Numbered from the stretch's first letter, positions 1 to 6,044 are shown. The stretch is 8,421 bases of DNA from Sphingomonadales bacterium (GCA_017302775.1 JAFLDC010000094.1:1-8421); one strand, 5' to 3'. The notes: generated from the letters alone by a model not told the origin. A program made the numbers and translations.

Positions 1-45
1 TCGCGCGAGCTGCTGGCCGATCCGGCGTATCGCCGCCGGAAGTGA
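1..45 (+). CDS. 3' end of an unrecognised gene (partial)
   Basis: Frame 1 is open from the first base and ends at a TGA at 43-45, giving a 14-residue C-terminal tail SRELLADPAYRRRK. The tail is charged and ends 30 bases before a strong hairpin terminator, which is what the end of a real transcription unit looks like. The residues visible are too few to name a family. Because it lies outside the ssrA-like tail at 109-126, I infer that it belongs to the host chromosome flank rather than to the island. The reading frame is the most natural of the three but cannot be proved from 45 bases. Confidence 0.55.
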   Translation, partial: SRELLADPAYRRRK

Positions 46-75
46 CGGGCACCGGCCAATGTCCTTGCCGACGAA

Positions 76-103
76 AAAGCCCCGGGCGCGAGCCCGGGGC
101 TTT
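76..103. terminator. strong GC-rich hairpin terminator, probably bidirectional
   Basis: A perfect 9-bp stem (GCCCCGGGC at 79-87 paired with GCCCGGGGC at 92-100) closes a GCGA tetraloop and is extended by AAA/TTT at 76-78 and 101-103. A-tracts lie on the left (74-78) and a short T-tract on the right, so it could stop transcription of the plus-strand gene ending at 45 and of a minus-strand RNA gene ending near 109. The T-tract is short (TTTCCGTTT). Confidence 0.85.
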
Positions 104-108
104 CCGTT

Positions 109-126
109 TGGTGGAGGTGGGCGGAA
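109..126 (-). other. ssrA (tmRNA)-like 3' tail; probable island attachment site
   Basis: Read on the minus strand, these bases are TTCCGCCCACCTCCACCA: the 3' half of a T-stem (CCGCC), an acceptor strand (CACCTCC) and the discriminator plus CCA. This fits the 3' end of a bacterial tmRNA, in which CACCTCC would pair with a GGGGGTG-type 5' end. Immediately upstream on that strand the sequence (CATTGGAGG) does not continue into the matching T-stem and TTCGA loop, so the gene is not intact here. A displaced 3' tail next to chromosomal sequence is the usual footprint of an integrase that targets ssrA. A tRNA 3' end is the alternative. The intact gene is not in the window. Confidence 0.55.
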
Positions 127-177
127 CCTCCAATGAGTGCGATCTACCATAACAAAATCAAAGAGATAGCAGCGCCG

Positions 178-191
178 CTTTAGGCCTAAAG
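178..191. repeat. perfect 14-bp palindrome
   Basis: CTTTAGGCCTAAAG reads the same on both strands with no spacer. It lies about 50 bases inside the ssrA-like tail and about 250 bases before the first island gene. It could be an operator or a recombinase accessory site; there is no evidence to choose. Confidence 0.6.
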
Positions 192-357
192 GTGATACCT
201 GACGTGATGCCCGGATCATAACGTGGTCCAGTTAGGTTCCGCCAATAGGAATCGAACCAGCCGTTGTCATTGGCGCGCGAGCTGCTGCTGGGTTGCTCGC
301 CCGAGAAGTCGCTTGCCGTGCTAAAAAGGTGGCGCAACTGGGTTGATCAGTGATCGA

Positions 358-386
358 TTGACAGGCGGTGGCCAAACGCTTTCATT
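358..386 (+). promoter_or_regulatory. possible sigma70 promoter for the exported-protein gene
   Basis: A consensus -35 box TTGACA (358-363) is followed after 17 bases by TTCATT (381-386), which matches only 3 of 6 positions of the -10 consensus. It lies about 60 bases before the chosen start at 446 and is on the correct strand. The perfect -35 and ideal spacing are the support; the poor -10 is the weakness. Confidence 0.3.
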
Positions 387-445
387 TCACGCGTTTGGTC
401 CGACCAGGTTTACCTTGTGACTACATACGGATGGGGGGCAAGGAC

Positions 446-1510
446 ATGCGCACCGTTAACTTTTTTTTGACTTTGCTGTTGGTCTCAGGGGTCTGCCGCG
501 CGGCGGATGATCCGAAGCCGACGATCTCTCCTGAGGCCCAGAAGGAAATTGACCGCCTCAATGAAGAGAAAGCCATTGCGGATGCCCAGGCGGCCGCGAA
601 CGAAGCTAAGAACAAGGCGATGTTCGGCACGCCGGACAAACCCAAGCCATTGGATGGATCTATCGCCATCAAGAAAGGCGAGTCTGCCATCTCAGAATGG
701 GCGACATATCACGCGTTAAATCAAGCTTTAAGCGAAGCAACGAAGAATGTTGCGGGCACGTGCAAGAAGATCACCCCCGTCACCTGGACAACGGTTTCGG
801 CATCGCGAGCACGCATCACCAGAATAAGTGCTAGCTCGGATGCAACTGCGGAAAACGTGAGAATGCAATTTGACGCAGCATCACGCGGCTCAGCAAAGTT
901 TGTTGGATGGCCAGCGACGGTGATGACCGCCACCCAATGGTTAGCCCAGATGGCGAGTTATTTCAGATCCGATCTCGACACGGTGTGGAGTTCTGCGACC
1001 ATTACGCCTGAAACTGCGAGAAGTGCATTCGTCGGCAAGCTTCTCGCACTGCCATCTAAGCCGGAAATTGCGGTGCCCTATCCAAACGATGAGGACCTAC
1101 GGAAAGCGAAGAATGACATTGCACCCATGATCGCTGAGCTGGATCGGATTATGGAAGCGGCGAGGGCAAAGAATGACCCTGCGTTGATCCAGCAGTCGAA
1201 CGATTTAGAAGCAAAGAAAGACGAATTGTTGAGAAAAATTGCAGAAGACCGAGCTGCAGTTAGGCTATCTGATGAGGGCTACTGCATGCTCGATGTCAAA
1301 GTTGGCAGTGCTGTCTCTGCAACGACCACCAGTCGTAACTTGTTTCGAACTGCCAAGGCTTTTGACCGCGGATCGGTGTCTATAACCTGGGAGCTGGTCA
1401 GTCCTGGCGGTCTAATCCAATCAGCTGGACAAGTGTCCGCGATCTGCGAAGCGGATACTAAATTGACGAGATCGACCCCCAAGATCAATCCGCAGTGCAA
1501 GGCGTTCTAA
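446..1510 (+). CDS. exported coiled-coil protein of unknown function
   Basis: A 354-residue protein. I chose the ATG at 446 rather than upstream in-frame starts because AAGGAC sits just before it and translation then begins with a classic signal peptide: basic MRTVN, hydrophobic FFLTLLLVSGV, and a probable cleavage near residue 19 or 20 (CRA/A). The cysteine at 17 does not sit in a good lipobox. The mature protein has a charged, probably coiled-coil stretch (about 29-58), a proline-rich hinge (GTPDKPKPLDG, 61-71), a mixed middle region, a second helical coiled coil rich in Glu/Lys/Ala (about 218-272), and a C-terminal, apparently beta-rich part with three of its cysteines (280, 334, 351). I do not recognise the family and assign no function. 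It probably acts in the periplasm or outer envelope. It stands alone on the plus strand, and its base composition is visibly less GC-rich than the 6412-8421 operon, consistent with acquired DNA. Confidence 0.8.
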   Translation: MRTVNFFLTLLLVSGVCRAADDPKPTISPEAQKEIDRLNEEKAIADAQAAANEAKNKAMFGTPDKPKPLDGSIAIKKGESAISEWATYHALNQALSEATKNVAGTCKKITPVTWTTVSASRARITRISASSDATAENVRMQFDAASRGSAKFVGWPATVMTATQWLAQMASYFRSDLDTVWSSATITPETARSAFVGKLLALPSKPEIAVPYPNDEDLRKAKNDIAPMIAELDRIMEAARAKNDPALIQQSNDLEAKKDELLRKIAEDRAAVRLSDEGYCMLDVKVGSAVSATTTSRNLFRTAKAFDRGSVSITWELVSPGGLIQSAGQVSAICEADTKLTRSTPKINPQCKAF

Positions 1511-1511
1511 A

Positions 1512-1527
1512 TAAATTTGCGCGATGC
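1512..1527 (+). repeat. left copy of a 16-bp near-perfect direct repeat
   Basis: TAAATTTGCGCGATGC here matches TAAATTTGCGCAATGC at 6045-6060 in 15 of 16 bases and in the same orientation. TCTA precedes both copies, offset by one base. The two copies bracket the small membrane genes, the ShosTA-like pair and the tyrosine recombinase, so they are candidate attachment-site copies. A 15/16 match could also arise by chance in a window of this size. Confidence 0.35.
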
Positions 1528-1546
1528 TACCTTGGCGCGATGTTAC
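1519..1546 (+). repeat. imperfect 12-bp tandem repeat, 16-bp period
   Basis: GCGCGATGCTAC (1519-1530) is followed by GCGCGATGTTAC (1535-1546), 11 of 12 identical. It lies just past the stop codon of the exported-protein gene and overlaps the left copy of the larger direct repeat. Closely spaced iterons of this kind can be recombinase or regulator binding sites, but no function is shown. Confidence 0.5.
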
Positions 1547-1595
1547 AGGCATCAGATCGTCAATCGACGCATAACTAACTTCAGGATGAAAGCGT

Positions 1596-1769
1596 ATGTC
1601 TGCTTGGTGGCTACTACTTCCCGCCGTGCTGTTGGTCTGTGTATGGAAAGGCATCCCCAACGCGCCCAGGCATCGTCTGGTGAAGGTCATCGCCTATGTC
1701 GGTGTCGCAGTGCTGCTGCTCATGATAGCCGCGCAAGTCTTGGTAGTCAGGACGAATACCTTCCAATAG
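1596..1769 (+). CDS. small two-helix inner-membrane protein
   Basis: A 57-residue ORF from ATG at 1596 to TAG at 1767-1769. AGGA at 1583-1586 lies 9 bases before the start. The protein begins MSAWWLLLPAVLLVCVWKG, a hydrophobic helix, followed by a basic loop (NAPRHRLVK, about 22-30), a second hydrophobic helix (VIAYVGVAVLLLMIAAQVLVV, about 31-51) and a short polar tail. This helix-basic loop-helix layout is what small integral membrane proteins look like and is unlikely for a random frame. No family is recognised. Small membrane proteins in defence islands and prophages are sometimes toxins or holin-like, but nothing here proves that. Its 3' half overlaps a minus-strand candidate ORF. Confidence 0.55.
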   Translation: MSAWWLLLPAVLLVCVWKGIPNAPRHRLVKVIAYVGVAVLLLMIAAQVLVVRTNTFQ

Positions 1770-1859
1770 CCAGAATATTCCGACAAATGCACCGTATAGG
1801 AAGGCCAAGAGCGTTGCTGCCGCTAGGTCAAGGTGTGATAGGTGTGAGTTGAGCCGCAT
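1614..1859 (-). CDS. possible small membrane protein, convergent and overlapping
   Basis: An 81-residue minus-strand ORF. The start chosen (ATG at 1857-1859) is preceded by GGAG about 9 bases upstream. Residues about 11-32 (LDLAAATLLAFLYGAFVGIFWL) form a convincing transmembrane helix, and this part lies outside the opposing gene. The remainder, from about residue 33, is polar, His/Gln/Asp-rich and antisense to the small plus-strand membrane gene, so it may be only the mirror of that gene. Either a real overlapping convergent gene or a chance frame with an attractive N-terminus. No family recognised. Confidence 0.3.
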   Translation of the reverse strand: MRLNSHLSHLDLAAATLLAFLYGAFVGIFWLLEGIRPDYQDLRGYHEQQHCDTDIGDDLHQTMPGRVGDAFPYTDQQHGGK

Positions 1860-2015
1860 AGTCTGCTTCTCCGGCCGTAGTGTTGGCACCAAAGAAGCAG
1901 AAGAACTGTGCTTGTCAAGCTACGACGCTAGATCATGTCATGAAGCGGGGACGCGCTGTGGGGCATTTGTCAATTTGAAGCAATTGATACCTTCAAAACT
2001 CGCCACCCTGGTCCG

Positions 2016-3005
2016 TTAAAGTAATCCGCCTTGGGTAGATGGAAGCAACGTATTCGGAGTCTCCACGATCGCCGTCATCTTGGCGTAGTCGTCGCGACTT
2101 CGCAGGATGATGACGCGGTCTAGTGCCGTAGCAGGGCACCGTAGCAGGTTTGTCCGTTCTTCTTCTGAGGCATCAGCAAAAGACAGGTTAGCTTGCACCT
2201 TTGGCTCGGCATTGAAGCGATCCACATCTGTCGGGTAAGGCACTGCCAGCCAGCGGCCATATTCAAGTGCAGCACGGGAGGCGTGCAGGCTACCGCCCTT
2301 GTGGTCGGATTGAACCATGACCACGCCTTGGGAGAGGCCGGCCTGAGTGCGATCGCGCTTCACGAAGAGCTCGGGTCGCGGCTCAATGCCGAACCGGTAT
2401 TCAGAGACCAAAGCGCCGCCTTTGTCCAAGATTTCTTCGGCCAAGCGCGCATTGGTCTTGGGGGCCACGGTATGCAGACCATGGGCCAGCACGGCGACTG
2501 TGTGCCCCCCATGGTCAAGCGCAGCCTGATGCGCAATTGCGTCGCAGCCTTTGGCCAGGCCGCTGACCACGCTCCACCCTTGCTCGGCCAGATACTGCGA
2601 AATACGCTGGGCGATGAGGACGCCATGCTTGGTCGGCTCGCGCGTGCCGATCACTGCAACTGACTTGGCCGGCTCAGGTGCCAGCGTCCCGCGCACGAAC
2701 AGCAAGAATGGATCGTCCTTCGTTGCTGCAAGCAGCGTGGGATAGTCCGGATCCAAAGGCGACAAGATCCGCGCGCTAAATCGCTCCGCTTCCTCGGCTT
2801 GTTTCTCGGCTTCTTCAAGGGCGCGAATCCAAGCTTGGCTGTCGCGCAGTACGGTTGAATTGGCTGGAAACTGATGCGATAAGCTTTCGGGCGATATAGT
2901 CTCGAAGTTGGCCATACCCGCCATCTTGCGAAGTGTGGCCGGCCCGATGCCTTTGAGCATCGATAGGGACAGCAGCTTGCCGGTAGCAATGGAAATTTCG
3001 CTCAC
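2016..3005 (-). CDS. shosA: DprA-like protein, ShosA-type antitoxin/defence partner
   Basis: A 329-residue DprA/Smf-family protein. An N-terminal helix-hairpin-helix-like stretch (MLKGIGPATLRKMAG, 16-30) precedes a charged helix (about 60-76) and the Rossmann-like DprA core: PDYPTLLAA (86-94), VAVIGTREPT (116-125), VVSGLAKGCDAIAHQAAL (146-163), GGHTVAVLAHG (166-176), GGALVSEY (196-203) and GGSLHASRAALEYGR (237-251), which corresponds to the nucleic-acid-binding core of DprA. It has no clear C-terminal winged-helix domain, and flanking sequence differs from housekeeping DprA. The start is GTG at 3003-3005, with GAGG five bases upstream, and it overlaps the preceding TGA by four bases (GTGA), implying translational coupling to the HAD-PRTase gene. 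In the ShosTA system a DprA-like ShosA counteracts the PRTase toxin ShosT; this assignment rests on domain pairing and order. A competence or recombination role is the alternative. Confidence 0.72.
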   Translation of the reverse strand: MSEISIATGKLLSLSMLKGIGPATLRKMAGMANFETISPESLSHQFPANSTVLRDSQAWIRALEEAEKQAEEAERFSARILSPLDPDYPTLLAATKDDPFLLFVRGTLAPEPAKSVAVIGTREPTKHGVLIAQRISQYLAEQGWSVVSGLAKGCDAIAHQAALDHGGHTVAVLAHGLHTVAPKTNARLAEEILDKGGALVSEYRFGIEPRPELFVKRDRTQAGLSQGVVMVQSDHKGGSLHASRAALEYGRWLAVPYPTDVDRFNAEPKVQANLSFADASEEERTNLLRCPATALDRVIILRSRDDYAKMTAIVETPNTLLPSTQGGLL

Positions 3006-4264
3006 TGATACCTCAGGGGATCCGAGATGGTCTGGGCCAAGGTAAAACAGTCTACGGAATTAGCATGCGCTTCGGAAAGATATTTCTTGCCATACAAGAG
3101 GGTGGCGCCAGTGGTCGAGACGTCATCGATAACCAAGAATTTCTTGCCTTGCGCCGCTGTCGGATTTACCACGTAAAGGTGGTCGCGAACATTGGCAAAG
3201 CGCTGTTCATGGGTTAGATGATCGTGGCTTTGCGATTGCACGCCTTGTCGGTAGGCCAATACATTGGGATCGAATGTCAGTCGCAACCGATTGAGTCTGG
3301 GGTCGGCGCCATAGGAGGCCTGCAACTGCGCAATTAAATGCCCAAGGCGATGGATTCTCTCTGGTCTGGCAGGTATCGCAGTGATGATTAGCTCTGTGCC
3401 ATTTCCGAATGGAATGGTAGTTAGGAAGCGATAGTGAAACGCAATGAAACGTCGGAGTGTCTCGATCCACTCTGGCGGAAAGGCTAGTGCCTCCTTGTTG
3501 TCCTGGATAGACTGGGACAAGCGATGCCATCCCCGTCGATAATTCAAGCTGTCGTGGAACGGGAAGTAGCGGCCCGCGGCATGCATGACATGCCGCGTTC
3601 GATCGTTAGGGAAGAACTTGCCAATCTCATCGAAGCGCGGTTGGCCGGGCGCCTGAATGCCGGCATCCAGCAATCGTTCCAGATCGGGCAAACCAGGGAA
3701 TGGATTCGAGGCACGGGCCAGAAGCTCTTCCTGGTCATCCAGCACTAAGTCCGGCAATAGCCCTAGGCTGCGCCAATGCGTCTTGTCGTAACTCCGCGGC
3801 CAGCCCTTTTTGAACAATGCGACGCGACAACCGGCGTGATAGGCCGCCCGGATATCTACATCGCCATCGCCCACCATGAGGATGTTCGGCAGCTCGCCGG
3901 CGTTGCCCAAACCTACGGCATTCATGGCGCGATGGATGCCCTCGCCGTTGGGCTTGTAATGTTCTACGTCTTCATATGCAATCACGACGTCCCAGTCGAT
4001 AAGTGCGTAGGCCTCGGACAGCACGACATCCACATACCGCCTCGGCGACCGAGTAAAGATCCCAATTTTCAAGCCCTGAATAGCCAATTGCAGCGAAATC
4101 AGGAGAGCTTCATCGATGATGTTGCGCTGGCGGCTTCGGAACGCAGTTCGGACTTCGCCCGCGTAGGCCGCATCGCTTCGATGCTTGCCGGCTTCACGCA
4201 GGACCTGCATGTCTTCTGTGTCGACCAATGTCTGGTCAAGATCAAATAGGCACAAGCGGATCAT
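3002..4264 (-). CDS. shosT: HAD hydrolase-phosphoribosyltransferase fusion, ShosT-type toxin
   Basis: A 420-residue two-domain protein. The N-terminal HAD domain carries all four motifs: FDLDQT (D8, D10), FTRS (T71), K104 in EHYKPNGEG, and VGDGDVD (D133, D137). The C-terminal half is a phosphoribosyltransferase-type domain with the PRPP loop VIDDVSTTGAT (378-388), the two acidic residues being D380 and D381. A region of about 170 residues links them. The start is the ATG at 4262-4264, preceded by AGGGGAAGGG. The gene overlaps the DprA-like gene by GTGA. A PRTase/HAD protein followed by a DprA-like protein is the make-up of ShosTA, known from toxin-antitoxin screening and later as an anti-phage system. 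The PRTase is expected to act on nucleotide or nucleic-acid substrates using PRPP, but the substrate is not readable here. All catalytic residues look intact, so it is probably active. The upstream 117 bases show an inverted repeat but no convincing promoter. Confidence 0.75.
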   Translation of the reverse strand: MIRLCLFDLDQTLVDTEDMQVLREAGKHRSDAAYAGEVRTAFRSRQRNIIDEALLISLQLAIQGLKIGIFTRSPRRYVDVVLSEAYALIDWDVVIAYEDVEHYKPNGEGIHRAMNAVGLGNAGELPNILMVGDGDVDIRAAYHAGCRVALFKKGWPRSYDKTHWRSLGLLPDLVLDDQEELLARASNPFPGLPDLERLLDAGIQAPGQPRFDEIGKFFPNDRTRHVMHAAGRYFPFHDSLNYRRGWHRLSQSIQDNKEALAFPPEWIETLRRFIAFHYRFLTTIPFGNGTELIITAIPARPERIHRLGHLIAQLQASYGADPRLNRLRLTFDPNVLAYRQGVQSQSHDHLTHEQRFANVRDHLYVVNPTAAQGKKFLVIDDVSTTGATLLYGKKYLSEAHANSVDCFTLAQTISDPLRYQ

Positions 4265-4291
4265 CCCTTCCCCTATGTGAGTTTTACCCCA

Positions 4292-4383
4292 AGCAGACTA
4301 TCTCAAGGACCTGTCGCACATGCAATAGAGCGATCTATGCAGAAGGCGGTTATTCCTACCGGATGAACGTAGGGTAGTCTGCT
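4292..4383. repeat. 9-bp inverted repeat in the shosT leader
   Basis: AGCAGACTA (4292-4300) and TAGTCTGCT (4375-4383) are perfect inverted copies separated by 74 bases. On the minus strand the first arm overlaps the stop codon of the tiny ORF and the second ends about 28 bases before the shosT start codon. They could form a leader stem or a pair of operator half sites. Confidence 0.45.
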
Positions 4384-4495
4384 ATTGAAGATATTCTTCG
4401 GGATCGCCGATGAATGCCACGAAGCGCTTACACGTTCGCTCATGAAGCAATTTAGAAAGCGGGAAGCGCGAGGGTTGAAGAATCATGGTGGTCAC
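4382..4495 (-). CDS. small ORF coupled to the recombinase gene
   Basis: A 37-residue ORF if it starts at the GTG at 4493-4495, which overlaps the recombinase TGA by four bases (GTGA); an in-frame ATG at 4484-4486 gives 34 residues. From that ATG the product runs MILQPSRFPLSKLLHERTCK and ends RFVAFIGDPEEYLQ, a protein-like mix with a basic middle and acidic end. There is no good ribosome binding site, so translation would depend on coupling. It lies between recombinase and shosT on the same strand. It might be a directionality factor, a regulator, a decayed gene end or simply chance. No family recognised. Confidence 0.35.
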   Translation of the reverse strand: MTTMILQPSRFPLSKLLHERTCKRFVAFIGDPEEYLQ

Positions 4496-5850
4496 GGATA
4501 CGTCTTCACATCCTTACGCAGCCTTTTTCTGAACTGACCACGCGTATACTGCGGCAAGACAAGGTCTGGCTGGTACTGATCGATGGCATGGAGTTGCCGG
4601 ATGCGGATGGCCTCGGGCGCTTTGTGAATGTAGTGCTCGTCCAACACTGGCACCTTCTTGCTGACGGAGTGGCCGGTGATAAGAGCGATGTCCTCTACGC
4701 GCACGCCTGAATTGTCGAGCGCAGTCGCCAGGGTGTGACGGAAGGCATGGAAGCGGATGCCTTTGGGGAAGCCAAGGTCCTTGAGATAGCGGCCGAACTG
4801 AATGAGGAAGCCTTGGCTGTAGCGCGCATTGCTGTGTCCGCTCCTGCTGTTCGTTCCAGCTGAGAGATGCGGGAACAAACGCGGGTGCCCGAAGGCCTTG
4901 ATGTCGTCGATGAAGTCCAGGAACCCCGCATCGATCACCGGCTGCGGGATAGGAATTCGGCGCACCGCGGACCTACCCTTCAGGCTTTGGGTTTGTGACG
5001 TCTTGCGGATCGCCAAGAACCATCGGCCATTCTCTTGGATGACGTCATCCACCTTGAGTTGGCAGATCTCATTGACCCGAGCGCCGGTATACAGTCCGAG
5101 GATAGGCGCCCACCACCGATGCGGAGACTGGCTTGCCCAAGGCACAAAGTGCTCAGGTTGGAAGATCCGTTTGAGGTCAGCCGCATAGAACAATCGCACG
5201 GGCTTGTCTGGATCTTCGATCAGGTCCTTCTTCATTTCGGAGAATGCGTCCATCGGCGAAAACGGGATAGCGCGCGCCTTCGCCAACTGGTTGAAGAAGC
5301 TCGTCAGGAAGCGGCGATGTAGCTCCAACGTGGCGACCGCAGGGGGCGCAACATAGGTCGTCTTCCCCAGGGCGATCAACTGCTCAACGGGCAGGCCGAC
5401 GAGCGCCGGATCGCTGGTCAGATTGGGAGGAGACCAGATGAGCAAGTCCCAAAGCTTGTAGATTTCCTTGTGAAGAATTCTAGACACCGGCACATCGCCT
5501 GTCGCCATCCGCAGAATGTGAAGGGTGCGCGCGGCTTTCTCGATCGTCCCCGGTTTCAGGTTCCGACGACGCATGTCACCAAGATAGTCTGCGATTTCCA
5601 CCGACAACTTCCGGGCTGGCGTCCCCATCGGAAGCGGTTCGGGATAACGCATGCCGTCGCTTCGAACGCGGTAACGACGCGTCTTGTCGAAGGTCGTTTG
5701 GATCAGTTCCAGAAGGTGGCTGACCGCTTCGCTTCCTTGCAGAGTGATGCCGCGGTATTCGACGCGCCCGACGCGGATGCTCTCGATGCGAAGATAGCCG
5801 ACGGGTTGTTCGGCATATTCTTTCAAGGCCAGTGAAATCGATGGGTTCAT
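4492..5850 (-). CDS. tyrosine recombinase/integrase
   Basis: A site-specific recombinase of the phage-integrase (tyrosine recombinase) family, which would catalyse integration and excision of the element. I chose ATG at 5848-5850 (452 residues) rather than the longer frame from 5940 because AGAAG lies just upstream and the extra 30 residues look unstructured. The N-terminal half is the DNA-binding arm and core region (SAM-like, about 80-200). The catalytic domain shows TGARVNEI (Arg258), a beta-hairpin lysine (KTSQTQSLK, 283-291), HAFR (His368, Arg371), GHS (His394) and the nucleophile Tyr407 in DEHYIHK, so the complete catalytic set is present. It is longer than lambda Int, as is common for island integrases. 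The gene is followed, with no gap, by the small ORF and then by shosT and shosA on the same strand. A weak promoter candidate (TTGACG...TTATCA, spacing only 15) lies 30-60 bases upstream. Confidence 0.9.
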   Translation of the reverse strand: MNPSISLALKEYAEQPVGYLRIESIRVGRVEYRGITLQGSEAVSHLLELIQTTFDKTRRYRVRSDGMRYPEPLPMGTPARKLSVEIADYLGDMRRRNLKPGTIEKAARTLHILRMATGDVPVSRILHKEIYKLWDLLIWSPPNLTSDPALVGLPVEQLIALGKTTYVAPPAVATLELHRRFLTSFFNQLAKARAIPFSPMDAFSEMKKDLIEDPDKPVRLFYAADLKRIFQPEHFVPWASQSPHRWWAPILGLYTGARVNEICQLKVDDVIQENGRWFLAIRKTSQTQSLKGRSAVRRIPIPQPVIDAGFLDFIDDIKAFGHPRLFPHLSAGTNSRSGHSNARYSQGFLIQFGRYLKDLGFPKGIRFHAFRHTLATALDNSGVRVEDIALITGHSVSKKVPVLDEHYIHKAPEAIRIRQLHAIDQYQPDLVLPQYTRGQFRKRLRKDVKTYP

Positions 5851-6044
5851 TGCGCTTCTCGTGAGGTGGACGAGAGCGTTGATAAGGCAACATGGAAGCC
5901 CGTCAACTCGCAGCAAAAAGTTCAGAATTCCCCGTCTCAATGCCTAAAAAGCGTCGGGTTCGATCCTTGTCATTGTCGTAATTACAAAGAAAATACTTCT
6001 CGTCGTCACCTAAGCGAAACGTCCTTTTTTAATGGAGGATCTAC

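Larger units (their letters stand above)
127..445. other. gene-poor left end of the island
   Basis: I see no convincing complete gene here. The stretch holds a perfect 14-bp palindrome at 178-191, a 10-bp inverted repeat (GGCGGAACCT at 120-129 and AGGTTCCGCC at 234-243), a T-arm-like motif on the minus strand (GGTTCGATTCC, 248-258), a 14-base copy of the chromosomal gene tail (274-287 versus 2-15), and a possible promoter before the exported-protein gene. One frame is open from 249 to a TGA at 351-353 and reads like the C-terminus of a protein (ARELLLGCSPEKSLAVLKRW and onward), but it has no start codon and a stop just upstream, so at best it is a gene remnant. Confidence 0.5.

Noticed and set aside
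1517..1852. 111-residue plus-strand frame
   Set aside because: Low-quality Arg/His/Cys-rich sequence. A different frame of the same strand encodes the much more plausible two-helix membrane protein at 1596-1769.
1974..1997. TTTGAAG/CTTCAAA hairpin after the DprA-like gene, as a terminator
   Set aside because: The stem is 7 bp and AT-rich with a 10-base loop and no T-tract on the minus strand, so termination is not supported.
2193..2663. 156-residue plus-strand frame
   Set aside because: Antisense shadow of the DprA-like gene, without motifs or ribosome binding site support.
2016..3005. Housekeeping competence DprA
   Set aside because: Its coupling to a HAD-PRTase gene, the lack of a clear C-terminal winged helix and the integrase neighbour fit a ShosA-type protein better.
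3776..4249. 157-residue plus-strand frame
   Set aside because: Antisense shadow of the HAD domain, whose motifs are unambiguous on the other strand.
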